This document shows positions 9,917-19,500 of a DNA stretch of 50,854 nucleotides, piece after piece. The translations under genes were made by a program, and so were the position numbers. Below the pieces are notes generated by a model. That model was not told the origin of the DNA. It saw only the letters and a program-made list of their open reading frames with translations, and searched no databases. This stretch comes from Methylophilaceae bacterium (GTDB lineage Bacteria > Pseudomonadota > Gammaproteobacteria > Burkholderiales > Methylophilaceae). Positions within the stretch are counted from its first letter, which is position 1; each line of letters opens with the position of its first letter. The DNA lies in NCBI GenBank assembly GCA_017857755.1, contig JAFMCM010000009.1:1-50854 (forward strand), given 5' to 3'.

Positions 9917-10951
9917 TTACTTAGCTGTAATCGCCTCGATTACAGCCTGAATCGCCATGCAATTGCCTTTTGCATCTTCAAAAGATAGAAGAGGCGCCAA
10001 GTCATGTAAGACGCAATCGCTAAAGTGTTCAATTTCCAAATTGAAATGATTACTCATTGGCAATTTTTCTTCACCACTTTTACCATCATCTGTTTCCCAG
10101 CTGATGACGGGCACATCTGTACCATATGCCCAAGCGTTATGACATTTAATCCAACCTTTATCACCGATGATTTCATATTCTGCTTTTCGGCTTCGTTCAA
10201 AACTCATCTCAAAATGCCCAAAACGAGCGCGACCTTTTGCATCTTGACCAAAGTCGAATACACCACTGGTAACAACATCCGCACCATGCGCATTCAGCTT
10301 GGCGCATGCCACTACTGCCTGTGGGTTGGCAGGCTGACCTTCATGCTGAAAGCACCAGCGTAAACTGTGAATTGCATAGGGCCCAATATCCCATAGTGCA
10401 CCACCGCCATCGGCCATACTTCTATTAATACGATACATCCGCGATGGTTGCATCAAAAAAGAAAAACTTGAGCGCGCTGAGAGCACATCGCCGATCAAGC
10501 CTGTGCTAATCATATTGTGCAATTGGATATGCTGTGGATGAAAACGATACATAAATCCTTCCATCACTTTTACGCCATGCGCATTAGCAGCACGTTCAAT
10601 CTTCATAATGTCAGCCGAGGTAATGGCCATTGGCTTCTCAATTAACACATGCTTACCTGCTTTAATCGCTGTTAAAGCCCACTTTGCATGCTCCTCATTC
10701 GCCATTGGGCAATACACTGCTTCAACATTGTCATCGGCAATCAGGCTGTCCAAATCATCATAGCAAGCGACATCAGAATAGTCAGTGATGGACGCATACT
10801 TTTCTAAAGTTGCTTTTGCTGCCCCCGCGCGTCGGCTCGCGATGGCAACCAGCTGTGCATTAGAGGCTTCCATGATCGCTGGCAACAACCGTTGATTCAC
10901 GCGTGCAGCGCCTAAGATCCCCCAATTTAATTTTTTGTCAGCCATCATCAT
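9917..10951 (-). CDS. Gfo/Idh/MocA family NAD(P)-dependent oxidoreductase
   Basis: The 344-residue product shows an N-terminal Rossmann fold (NWGILGAARVNQRLLPAI, about residues 8-25) and the family motif HVLIEKPMAI (about 98-107), whose EKP lysine is catalytic in this superfamily, followed by MEGFMYRFHP. Members oxidise or reduce sugars, inositols and related compounds. The substrate cannot be predicted. Three ATG codons in a row open the gene; GAGG lies upstream, so the second or third (10948 or 10945) may be used. It is transcribed alone on the minus strand, divergent from the cysteine-cluster gene. Confidence 0.88.
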   Translation of the reverse strand: MMMADKKLNWGILGAARVNQRLLPAIMEASNAQLVAIASRRAGAAKATLEKYASITDYSDVACYDDLDSLIADDNVEAVYCPMANEEHAKWALTAIKAGKHVLIEKPMAITSADIMKIERAANAHGVKVMEGFMYRFHPQHIQLHNMISTGLIGDVLSARSSFSFLMQPSRMYRINRSMADGGGALWDIGPYAIHSLRWCFQHEGQPANPQAVVACAKLNAHGADVVTSGVFDFGQDAKGRARFGHFEMSFERSRKAEYEIIGDKGWIKCHNAWAYGTDVPVISWETDDGKSGEEKLPMSNHFNLEIEHFSDCVLHDLAPLLSFEDAKGNCMAIQAVIEAITAK

Positions 10952-11018
10952 TTTCCTCTATTCGTTTAATCGATTCATTATACAATGCATCAAATGTCAT
11001 CGTGCAATGTCGCGTTAG

Positions 11019-11363
11019 ATGACGTTGTACTTTGAAGGCGCATCTCATTTGTCAACTCATGCATTCAATTTTGACTGTCAATCTTGCGGTGCCTGCTGCG
11101 CATACTTTCGCGTATCATTTTATTGGTCCGAAACCGATGCGCACCCAGAAGGTGCCGTACCGCAATCCATGACAAAAGCGATTAGCTTGCATCAAGTTGC
11201 CATGTTGGGCACCACTCAAAAACCAGAACGATGCGTAGCATTAGCAGGCGAACTTGGACAAGCGGTTCGTTGCACGATTTATGAAAAGCGATCTAGTACT
11301 TGCCAAGCATTTGCAATGGGTACCGAAGCATGTCTACAAGCACGAAAATCATATGGCCTTTAA
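11019..11363 (+). CDS. YkgJ-like cysteine-cluster protein (putative Zn/Fe-S binding)
   Basis: This 114-residue protein begins with a cluster C20-x2-C23-x2-C26-C27 (CQSCGACCAYF) and has further cysteines near residues 72, 85, 96 and 104. The pattern is that of the YkgJ/DUF(CxxCxxCC) family, thought to bind zinc or an iron-sulfur cluster. Biochemical role is unknown. It is a single gene between the Gfo/Idh/MocA gene and the 2OG oxygenase gene, with a 226-bp gap after it in which no clear feature is seen. Confidence 0.8.
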   Translation: MTLYFEGASHLSTHAFNFDCQSCGACCAYFRVSFYWSETDAHPEGAVPQSMTKAISLHQVAMLGTTQKPERCVALAGELGQAVRCTIYEKRSSTCQAFAMGTEACLQARKSYGL

Positions 11364-11589
11364 ACGGCCTCTTCTCTTGCCCTTATCCCAAATAAAACAG
11401 TTAGTTAACTTAGATTGAAATCCTATAAAATTTCTCGTGACTTTCATAAAAAAATAGCTAAAATAGCCGCAATCGTTGATTGAATCAACAGTCGTTAAAC
11501 AACACACTCGTGATGATAGCGACGCAACAACCAATTAAAAGGCATCCGTCTCTTTACTTCCTAAATTGTAACAATATGAATATCGTTTT

Positions 11590-12222
11590 ATGCTCACCTC
11601 AGAAGTAGACCCGCTTGCGCTTGCTATAGAGGCGATTTCGACGCATGGCTATGCCATCATCGACAATTTTTTGCCATCTGATCAGGTTGAACGCTTGGCT
11701 GAAATCATCAACAAAAAATGGCTAAAGGGACAAATGGTCAGTGCAAAAACTGGCAAAATCGGCCTCAATCATCATGACATTCGTAGTGATTATATTGCCT
11801 GGCTTGAAACGCGTGATCCATCACCAGCAGTACAAGCTTATTTTAGACAGATGGAAATGCTTAGATTGCTGTTGAACACACAATTGTTCATGAATGTGCA
11901 AGAGCTCGAAACCCATGTTGCAGTTTATCCAGTCGGTGGCCGCTACCAGAAACATCTGGATCAATTCAGCCATGGCGCTTCAGACAATATTCAGCATCGT
12001 CAATTAAGCGCTGTTTTATATCTCAATCAACATTGGCAAACTCATCATGGTGGCGCATTACGATTACACCTCAACGATCATGAAACACTAGACGTACTTC
12101 CACAAGCGGGGCGCATTGTGCTTTTTCTATCAGCTAAATTTTGGCATGAAGTGTTGCCAGCGAGCAGAGAGCGATTAAGCCTAACTGGTTGGTTTAGAAC
12201 TCGTCATCATTTACCACTTTAA
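11590..12222 (+). CDS. 2-oxoglutarate/Fe(II)-dependent oxygenase (prolyl 4-hydroxylase-like)
   Basis: The 210-residue protein carries the iron-binding facial triad of this superfamily: HLD in GGRYQKHLDQFSH (about residue 121) and a distal His in FLSAKFWHEVLPA (about 187), followed by an Arg in RERLSLTGWFR that would bind the 2-oxoglutarate carboxylate. It also has the GGALRLHLN strand typical of the double-stranded beta helix. Such enzymes hydroxylate proteins or small molecules. It precedes the mnmD-like gene by about 40 bases on the same strand, so they may be co-transcribed; a role in translation-factor or tRNA modification is a guess only. Confidence 0.85.
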   Translation: MLTSEVDPLALAIEAISTHGYAIIDNFLPSDQVERLAEIINKKWLKGQMVSAKTGKIGLNHHDIRSDYIAWLETRDPSPAVQAYFRQMEMLRLLLNTQLFMNVQELETHVAVYPVGGRYQKHLDQFSHGASDNIQHRQLSAVLYLNQHWQTHHGGALRLHLNDHETLDVLPQAGRIVLFLSAKFWHEVLPASRERLSLTGWFRTRHHLPL

Positions 12223-12266
12223 GCACTACTGTAATAAAATACAGCAACTATTATTGAAGCGTGTTT

Positions 12267-12959
12267 ATGCAGTTTGCCAATCTACAATGGAAGCAACAAC
12301 AACCTTACTCTCTCGATTTTGATGATATTTATTATTCATCTGACAACGGCTTGGCAGAAAGCGACTATGTGTTTATTCAACACAATCAACTGACTGAACG
12401 CTTTAGACAATTAAAAAAAGACCGTTTCACTATTATTGAAACAGGCTTTGGTACTGGACTGAACTTTTTTTGTGCAGCACAACATTTTTTAGCGCATTCG
12501 CCCAAAAGCGCTGCTTTGCAGTTTATCTCTATAGAGCGCTACCCCTTAACAATGGAAGACTTCGTGCAAGCCAATCGCTATTGGTTTGTGTTTGATCAAA
12601 TGGTCAAGCAATTAACTGGTGGCTATGCGCAAATGAGGGATGGATTCAATCAACTGCGCTGTTGCGATGGCCGTATCGCACTCGATTTATGGATTGGTGA
12701 TGTGAATGCGCTACTTCCCCAAATAAATAGTACCGCGGATGCTTGGTTTTTAGATGGGTTTGCACCCTCAAAGAATGCTGACATGTGGTCAGAAAGCCTA
12801 TTTGAAGAAATCACACGACTATCCAAGACCGATAGCACTTTCGCAACTTTTACCAGCGCAGGTGATGTAAGAAGGCGATTACAATCTGCTGGTTTCAATG
12901 TCCGAAAGGACATCGGTTTTGGCAAAAAACGAGAGATGCTCTACGGTTTATCGCGCTAA
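12267..12959 (+). CDS. mnmD: tRNA 5-aminomethyl-2-thiouridine methyltransferase, stand-alone MnmD
   Basis: About 230 residues, corresponding to only the methyltransferase half of the bifunctional enzyme MnmC. SAM-binding motif ETGFGTGLNFF (about residues 57-67) and the MnmD motif DAWFLDGFAPSKNADMWS (about 160-177) are clear. It would add the final methyl group of mnm5s2U34 in tRNA. The FAD-dependent MnmC2 domain is not fused and not nearby. GTG at 12261 could start the frame, but ATG 12267 is better spaced from GAAG at 12256. Confidence 0.88.
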   Translation: MQFANLQWKQQQPYSLDFDDIYYSSDNGLAESDYVFIQHNQLTERFRQLKKDRFTIIETGFGTGLNFFCAAQHFLAHSPKSAALQFISIERYPLTMEDFVQANRYWFVFDQMVKQLTGGYAQMRDGFNQLRCCDGRIALDLWIGDVNALLPQINSTADAWFLDGFAPSKNADMWSESLFEEITRLSKTDSTFATFTSAGDVRRRLQSAGFNVRKDIGFGKKREMLYGLSR

Positions 12960-13020
12960 CAACATGCTAATATCTGATTTTATGCACTTGTAAGGTTGTT
13001 CCGATGGTTAAGGTTTTTCA

Positions 13021-13935
13021 ATGTTAAGCGTGATGTTGCAAATGTCGGCGCTCATCACTATTGGCGTTGTTTGGCAATACATCGCGCCTAAGCATATTTC
13101 GGTTTTGTCCCATCGTCGCGCACTGACCGATTTGGTTTTTTATGTCTTACTGCCAGCATTGGTGTTAGATGTCATGTGGCAAGCCCCACTTAACCTTACT
13201 TCCGTCAAAATATCACTCACCGCCTTATCCAGCATTGCTGTTTCTTTAGTATTAATGTGGCTGATTTTACATTGCTTAAGCGTCAGCAATCCGCAAAAAG
13301 GCGCTTTGCTAATTGCAGGCACTTTTCCAAACTCTACCTACCTGGGACTGCCTGTTACCGCACAAGCGCTAGGTGATTGGTCACAAGCCATCGTACTCAA
13401 ATATGATTTATTTGCCTGTTCACCAACTGTACTCACCATTGGTGTTTTGATTGCGGATTATTATGGCAACAAGCAAAATGATATCCACCCATTGCGTGCC
13501 TTATTAAAAGTCCCGCCATTGTGGGCGCTCCTGTTTGCCACCTTCCTCAATCTCACACACATCCAACAGCCTGTTGAAATACAGCGTTCGCTCGACCTTC
13601 TCGCTGGTGGCGTTGTACCGTTGATGCTAATTGCACTAGGCATGAGTATCCGCTGGGATACAATGAAATTGAAATATCTACCTTTGCTGATGCCTGTTTG
13701 CTTGGTGGCCTTGGTGATTGCCCCTGTCGTTGCTTACAGCACAGCAACCTTACTTAAAATCCCCGCCGACATATTCACTGTTACTGTAATATTGGCGGCC
13801 ATGCCTACCATGATCTTTGGCATTGTGCTTTGCGAGCGCTTTGAACTGGATAGCGGCCTTTATGCAGCGGCAGTATTTTTGACAACCCTATTAAGTATTG
13901 GAACATTGACCATATGGTTTCATCTCATCACTTAA
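13021..13935 (+). CDS. AEC (auxin efflux carrier) family transporter
   Basis: The 304-residue protein is hydrophobic throughout, with about ten predicted membrane segments in two halves. Conserved AEC features include LTDLVFYVLLPALVLDVMW in the first half, GTFPNSTYLGLPV in the middle and LIALGMSIRW with AAMPTMIFGIVL in the second. Bacterial members export or import organic acids such as malate or malonate. The substrate is not predictable. It converges tail to tail with the thioredoxin-like gene, with nine bases between the stop codons. Confidence 0.85.
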   Translation: MLSVMLQMSALITIGVVWQYIAPKHISVLSHRRALTDLVFYVLLPALVLDVMWQAPLNLTSVKISLTALSSIAVSLVLMWLILHCLSVSNPQKGALLIAGTFPNSTYLGLPVTAQALGDWSQAIVLKYDLFACSPTVLTIGVLIADYYGNKQNDIHPLRALLKVPPLWALLFATFLNLTHIQQPVEIQRSLDLLAGGVVPLMLIALGMSIRWDTMKLKYLPLLMPVCLVALVIAPVVAYSTATLLKIPADIFTVTVILAAMPTMIFGIVLCERFELDSGLYAAAVFLTTLLSIGTLTIWFHLIT

Positions 13936-13944
13936 TTTTTACGA

Positions 13945-14496
13945 TCATTCTTTCCATTTAATACTGCATCCAATACTCTGAATCTGCTCTTTCGGTCCTT
14001 GTCCTGTTTCCGCTACCTGCTGCATTGCATCAAACAAATCACGTGTACTGTCTGCTGCAGTTTCCTTTCTGCTTGCATCAAAACGGCCGCGATATTGCAA
14101 TTGGCCTTTGTCATTAAACCCAAAAAAGTCTGGCGTGCAAACCGCATGGTAAGCTTTTGCAATCGCTTGGCTTGGGTCAATGAGGTATGGAAAAGGAAAG
14201 TCCATTTCTTTGGCAATACGCTGCATATTTTCGTAGCTATCTTCTGGATAGTCAGTGGGATCATTGGACATAATCGCCACAGTATTAATGCCCAGCATTT
14301 TTAACTCTCGTACATCATTGATTAAACGAGGCAATATTGCTTTGACATAAGGGCAATGGTTACAGATGAACATCACTAACAACCCCTTTTTACCCATCAG
14401 CATATCCCGCGATAAGGTAATGCCATCAACATTTTGCAAACTAAAATCAGGCGCTTGCCAACCGAACTCACAAACTGGCGGATGTATGCTTGCCAT
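13945..14496 (-). CDS. Thioredoxin-fold protein (redoxin/AhpC-TSA type)
   Basis: The 183-residue protein has the redoxin start FGWQAPDFSLQNVDG and the active-site-like FICNHCPYVKAI with C45 and C48 in a CxxC arrangement, followed by SNDPTDYPEDS and the cis-proline region. No signal peptide is visible, so it is probably cytoplasmic. Proteins of this subgroup are annotated as thioredoxin family or peroxiredoxin-like, with unknown partner. It is transcribed alone. Confidence 0.85.
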   Translation of the reverse strand: MASIHPPVCEFGWQAPDFSLQNVDGITLSRDMLMGKKGLLVMFICNHCPYVKAILPRLINDVRELKMLGINTVAIMSNDPTDYPEDSYENMQRIAKEMDFPFPYLIDPSQAIAKAYHAVCTPDFFGFNDKGQLQYRGRFDASRKETAADSTRDLFDAMQQVAETGQGPKEQIQSIGCSIKWKE

Positions 14497-14565
14497 ATTT
14501 ATCTCCTAATACTTTTTTAAAACAACTTATAATTCTATTATCCTCTAATTAACATGATTAAGCAC

Positions 14566-15300
14566 ATGCCGAAAAACCGCTTTTACAGTCCAGCGCTCTT
14601 ATCGATTGGCAGCTCAGTTCAATTGCCAGAAGCTGCCGCAATTCATGCCATCCGTGTTTTACGGATGACCGTTGGTGATGTTGCCATTTTGTTTAACGGT
14701 GATGGCATAGATTATATCGGTAAGTTTACCTCGATTAAAAAAAACGAAGTCGTTGTTAACATCACTGAAAGCATCGCTTTAACAAACGAATCACCACTGA
14801 ACATTACTTTATTACAAGGCATCTCCAGTGGCGATCGCATGGACTACACCATTCAGAAAGCAGTAGAACTTGGCGTTAAACAGATTCAACCGATTGCCAC
14901 AGAGCGCAGCGTTGTGAAACTCAATGCTGAGCGAGCGGCTAAACGTCTTGCACATTGGCAAAACGTCGTACATTCTGCTTGCGAACAGTCTGGCCGCGCT
15001 GTTGTGCCGCAAGTGGCAGCGCCTGTATCGCTTGGCCATTGGCTAAGCGTAAATTCGCATCAAGATGCGTGCCGCATTCTACTCAATCCAATTGGCGCAA
15101 AACGTTTGGTAGAACTAGAGAAACCAAATGCAACGATTCAACTTCTTATTGGCGCAGAAGGTGGGTTGAGTCAGAATGAAATTACAATCGCTAGCAACAA
15201 TGGATTTCAATCGATTTTATTAGGTCCAAGAGTTTTACGAACGGAAACTGCCGCATTAGCGGCAATGGCTAGTTTGCACAGTATTTGGGGTGATTTCTAA
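14566..15300 (+). CDS. rsmE: 16S rRNA (uracil1498-N3)-methyltransferase
   Basis: About 244 residues, with the usual RsmE start MPKNRFYSP and C-terminal knot motifs IGAEGGLSQNE and LGPRVLRTETAALAAMAS, which form the SPOUT SAM-binding knot. The N-terminal PUA-like region includes HAIRVLRMTVGD. It methylates U1498 of 16S rRNA in the 30S subunit. An upstream ATG at 14554 would add four residues; alignment to the family favours 14566. Confidence 0.95.
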   Translation: MPKNRFYSPALLSIGSSVQLPEAAAIHAIRVLRMTVGDVAILFNGDGIDYIGKFTSIKKNEVVVNITESIALTNESPLNITLLQGISSGDRMDYTIQKAVELGVKQIQPIATERSVVKLNAERAAKRLAHWQNVVHSACEQSGRAVVPQVAAPVSLGHWLSVNSHQDACRILLNPIGAKRLVELEKPNATIQLLIGAEGGLSQNEITIASNNGFQSILLGPRVLRTETAALAAMASLHSIWGDF

Positions 15301-15422
15301 TTTTTAACACTTTCTACTGATAGCAGTTAAACTGCCCTACCAAGCTCAAAGAATAACCTAGCTTTTTTTTGATATGGTGTTTTTAATATAGTATAAATAT
15401 CACTTAACAGGAGTGCGTCCAC

Positions 15423-16112
15423 ATGTTTGATTTCAGTCACCCACTGATTCCATCAACTCAAGATTTTGATTTTTTTACCACTACGATGACGGTTTTTCTG
15501 TCATTTCTATTATCCACTTTGGTTGCTTACATCTATGTGTGGACATTACAAAAAAGCACTTATTCAAAAAATTATTTGCAATCGATTGTGTTGATTTCAA
15601 TTATAGCCAGTGTGATTATTTTATCGGTGGGCGACAGTATCGCACGTGGTGTAGGGATTATTGCGGCTGTTGGCATTATTCGCTTTAGAACGAATTTTAA
15701 AAACCCACGTGACACCATCTTTTTATTCGCCTCTCTAGCGGCAGGTATTGCTTGTGGCGCCAGTGCATTTATTATCGCTATTGAAGGCACAGTGTGCTTT
15801 GCTTTGGCATCCCTTTTCTTACGTTTTGCCCCTTTCAGCCCAGTTGCCTATTTCGACTGCATTATCAGCTTTCAAGCTAATGGCGCCGACCAGACCAGAC
15901 AATTTAATACCATTATGCAGCAGTTCTGTAAAAAATTTGTTTTAATCAATGCGCAAGAGAGCACTAAAGGGTCAAGCTATCAATACGATTATCATATTAA
16001 ACGTAAAAAAAATGTTAGTAATGCGCAATTGATTGAAGCGCTGTCAGCAAACAATTTAGCTCAAAAAGTAACCATTATTGACGAGCTTGACACGAATAGC
16101 GACATTAATTAA
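15423..16112 (+). CDS. DUF4956 family membrane protein
   Basis: The 229-residue protein has four or so membrane segments in its first 140 residues and a soluble C-terminal domain (about 145-229). The segment RGVGIIAAVGIIRFRTNFKNPRDTIF (about residues 75-100) with RFR and NPRD is the hallmark of DUF4956, which is distantly similar to MgtC-type proteins. Function is unknown; members often neighbour polyphosphate-binding VTC or CotH-like proteins elsewhere, but not here. The start has a CAGGAG ribosome site upstream. Its stop overlaps the stop of the convergent Nudix gene by eight bases. Confidence 0.78.
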   Translation: MFDFSHPLIPSTQDFDFFTTTMTVFLSFLLSTLVAYIYVWTLQKSTYSKNYLQSIVLISIIASVIILSVGDSIARGVGIIAAVGIIRFRTNFKNPRDTIFLFASLAAGIACGASAFIIAIEGTVCFALASLFLRFAPFSPVAYFDCIISFQANGADQTRQFNTIMQQFCKKFVLINAQESTKGSSYQYDYHIKRKKNVSNAQLIEALSANNLAQKVTIIDELDTNSDIN

Positions 16113-16713
16113 ACCATCGACTCAAACGTGCTAGTTTAATGATATCAACCGCAACTGGATTAAGCTTAATCATTTTTGCATCTCGTGTCTCTACCAGGCC
16201 AGCTTGATTAATCAGATTAATATCTACCCAAGCATAATTGACTACTTCACGCATGGGACTCCATTTTTTGCCTTTTGGAATCTTAATCGCCTTAACGGCA
16301 TTTAGTTCAAAAAACGGAAGCTTTGCTAAGAAAAGCGTATGCTTACCCAATTCAATCATCTGTTCATTAGAAGAACTAGAAACCAATTGCTGCCGACCTA
16401 AATAGGCTCTAGTTTCCTCTACCGTTTCACGCACTGCTGTCTCGTAAAGCGATTCCAAGTCGTGCCCGCTGTGTAGCAAATCTTCAGCCCGCTCTTGCCT
16501 ACCTCCAGGAAACTCATAGTCATCATGCTTGTGCGATTGGACAAATAATACATAAATCTTGCCGTCTTGCTCTGCGGCAATGACCATGCCAGCATTGGCT
16601 TGTGCCAGCTGCGGCACAATCATCATGCCAACTAATAACAGGCATACGCCTAACATAGGATGTAAAAGGGACTTCAAAATCACGTTGTTTTGCATGACAC
16701 CACGCTTCCTCAT
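16105..16713 (-). CDS. Nudix hydrolase-like protein with signal peptide
   Basis: The 202-residue product has a Sec-type signal peptide (hydrophobic core about 18-34, probable cleavage after AQA at 37-39), so it is likely periplasmic, which is unusual for a Nudix protein. The domain starts with GMVIAAEQDG and has EFPGGRQE (68-74) and RETVEE (95-100). The spacing between the glycine part and the REtvEE part of the Nudix box is longer than the standard 23-residue motif (about 20 inserted or shifted residues), but the metal-binding glutamates are kept. An alternative start at residue 7 (16695) is possible. Substrate unknown. Confidence 0.72.
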   Translation of the reverse strand: MRKRGVMQNNVILKSLLHPMLGVCLLLVGMMIVPQLAQANAGMVIAAEQDGKIYVLFVQSHKHDDYEFPGGRQERAEDLLHSGHDLESLYETAVRETVEETRAYLGRQQLVSSSSNEQMIELGKHTLFLAKLPFFELNAVKAIKIPKGKKWSPMREVVNYAWVDINLINQAGLVETRDAKMIKLNPVAVDIIKLARLSRWFN

Positions 16714-16875
16714 GATTAACGATTGATACTGAACATTTTATATTTTTCCATAAAAGTCTCCGATTGTGTTGCGTTAACTTTCATGACCCGCATTAAATAT
16801 CAAGGATTAAAATTGCTAATTTAACAAAATTAATTTATTATTTTGTATTATTTACATAATCAAGACGCAAAGACG

Positions 16876-18447
16876 ATGCAATTAGGCAATATCATTCGTA
16901 ATCGCCGACAGGCAGCCAAAATGACTTTAGAGTCACTCGCCAAAGCGATTGAGTCTGATGCAGGCAATTTGTCGCGCATTGAACGTGGTGAGTTAGGTAT
17001 TTCTGAGTTGCAAATTCGCAAAATTGCTCAAGCATTAAATACAACCCCTGCCAGTTTATTTGCCGAAAGTGATGCCAACAGCACTGTCACAGTCAGTACT
17101 GCTATTGACTCTCCCTTAGAAAACCCAATGGATTTTGTTCATTGGTTTCGTTCAGCCGCACCCTATATTCACGCCTTTGGTGGACGAACATTTGTCATTG
17201 CCTTTGGTGGTGAAGTCGTCAGCGAACAACAGTTTATTGCACTTTCACATGATTTAAACTTGCTCGCTAGTCTAGAAGTCAGACTAATTTTGGTGCACGG
17301 TGCTCGTCCGCAAATTGAACAGCGCTTAATCAGAGAACACTTAACTCCTATCTACCATGAGGGCTTACGCATTACCGATGATGCCGCCATGGAAGCAGTC
17401 AAAGAAGCCAATGGCGCTGTCAGGGTAGAGATTGAGGCACTCTTGTCGATGGGGATTGCTAACTCACCAATGGCGGGCGCCGATATTCGTGTCGCTAGTG
17501 GTAATTTTGTGACGGCCAAACCGCTTGGCGTGATTGACGGCGTTGATTTACAACACACAGGGGAAGTCCGCAAAATTGATAAAGTCGGTATTCAAAAAAG
17601 GTTAGATGATGGCGAACTCGTACTTTTGTCACCGATGGGTTATTCACCAACAGGCGAAACCTTCAATTTAAGCTTAGAAGATGTGGCCGTGAATGCTGCG
17701 ATTGCACTGGATGCGGAAAAACTTATTTTCCTAATGGATACACAAGGCGTAAAAAACTTGCGTGGTGAGTTGCTTCGTGAAATGACCGCGGACAAAGCCA
17801 AAAATCTATTGTATAACGCCTCCGAGAATCAATCACCCGTCCACTTTAGTGAGGATATTGAATACTATTTAGATGCAGCGATTAAGGCGAGTGAGCACGG
17901 CGTGCCGCGCACGCACTTAATTTCACGTCATATTGATGGCGCGATTATTCAAGAGTTATTCACACTAAGTGGCGTAGGCACCATGGTTACAGAACTTGCT
18001 TTAGAGACTATGCGACAAGCCAAAATTGACGATGTTGGTGGCATCCTGAAGCTGATTGAGCCTTTAGAAAATGAAGGCGTTTTAGTTAGACGTGGCCGCG
18101 AACAGATTGAAATGGAAATTCAACACTTCTACGTGATGGAACACGACAACAGGACCATCGGCTGTGCGGCTTTATATCCTTATATTGAGGACAAGATGGC
18201 AGAGTTTGCCTGCTTAGCAATCGACCCTCAATATCGTGGCTTTGGTCGCGGCGATAAGCTATTTAACTATTGCCAGCAACAAGCCAAACAGTTAGGGTTC
18301 ATCCAACTGTTTTGCTTGACCACTCGTACTGAGCATTGGTTTGTAGAACGTGGCTTTGATTTGGTGCCAATCGCTCAATTACCAAAGTCCAAGCAACAGC
18401 TCTATAATCTACAAAGAAATTCAAAAGTCTATGTAAAAAAATTATAG
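16876..18447 (+). CDS. argA: N-acetylglutamate synthase with N-terminal XRE-type helix-turn-helix domain
   Basis: About 523 residues, roughly 80 more than normal ArgA. Residues 1-60 form a Cro/CI-type helix-turn-helix (LGNIIRNRRQAAKMTLESL, NLSRIERGE). Next is an amino-acid-kinase-like domain (about 96-340, with LILVHGARPQIEQRL, LLSPMGYSPTGETFNL and IFLMDTQGV) and a C-terminal GNAT acetyltransferase (about 380-520, with CLAIDPQYRGFGRGDKL). It would make N-acetylglutamate from acetyl-CoA and glutamate, the first step of arginine synthesis; the kinase-like domain usually binds arginine for feedback. The frame could start at TTG 16843, but ATG 16876 fits the helix-turn-helix. argB follows 98 bases after the stop. 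DNA binding is inferred. Confidence 0.88.
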   Translation: MQLGNIIRNRRQAAKMTLESLAKAIESDAGNLSRIERGELGISELQIRKIAQALNTTPASLFAESDANSTVTVSTAIDSPLENPMDFVHWFRSAAPYIHAFGGRTFVIAFGGEVVSEQQFIALSHDLNLLASLEVRLILVHGARPQIEQRLIREHLTPIYHEGLRITDDAAMEAVKEANGAVRVEIEALLSMGIANSPMAGADIRVASGNFVTAKPLGVIDGVDLQHTGEVRKIDKVGIQKRLDDGELVLLSPMGYSPTGETFNLSLEDVAVNAAIALDAEKLIFLMDTQGVKNLRGELLREMTADKAKNLLYNASENQSPVHFSEDIEYYLDAAIKASEHGVPRTHLISRHIDGAIIQELFTLSGVGTMVTELALETMRQAKIDDVGGILKLIEPLENEGVLVRRGREQIEMEIQHFYVMEHDNRTIGCAALYPYIEDKMAEFACLAIDPQYRGFGRGDKLFNYCQQQAKQLGFIQLFCLTTRTEHWFVERGFDLVPIAQLPKSKQQLYNLQRNSKVYVKKL

Positions 18448-18542
18448 TTATATCTGCTCAGTTTTAAGTTTAATTAAGACATTAACGCCATCAAATGGTG
18501 CTTTTTAGATACAATCACCCTATCAACTCATTTGGGACTTAA

Positions 18543-19430
<888 letters not shown>

Positions 19431-19500
19431 TTGCAGCAATTACAGCAGGCGCTAAAACTCACGGCATCAGCCTTCAAGCGTGAGCTAAGCCTATCTTGAT

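Noticed and set aside
11344-11370. GGCC-TTTAAAC-GGCC hairpin after the cysteine-cluster gene
   Set aside because: The stem is only four to five pairs and no T run follows, so it does not qualify as a terminator.
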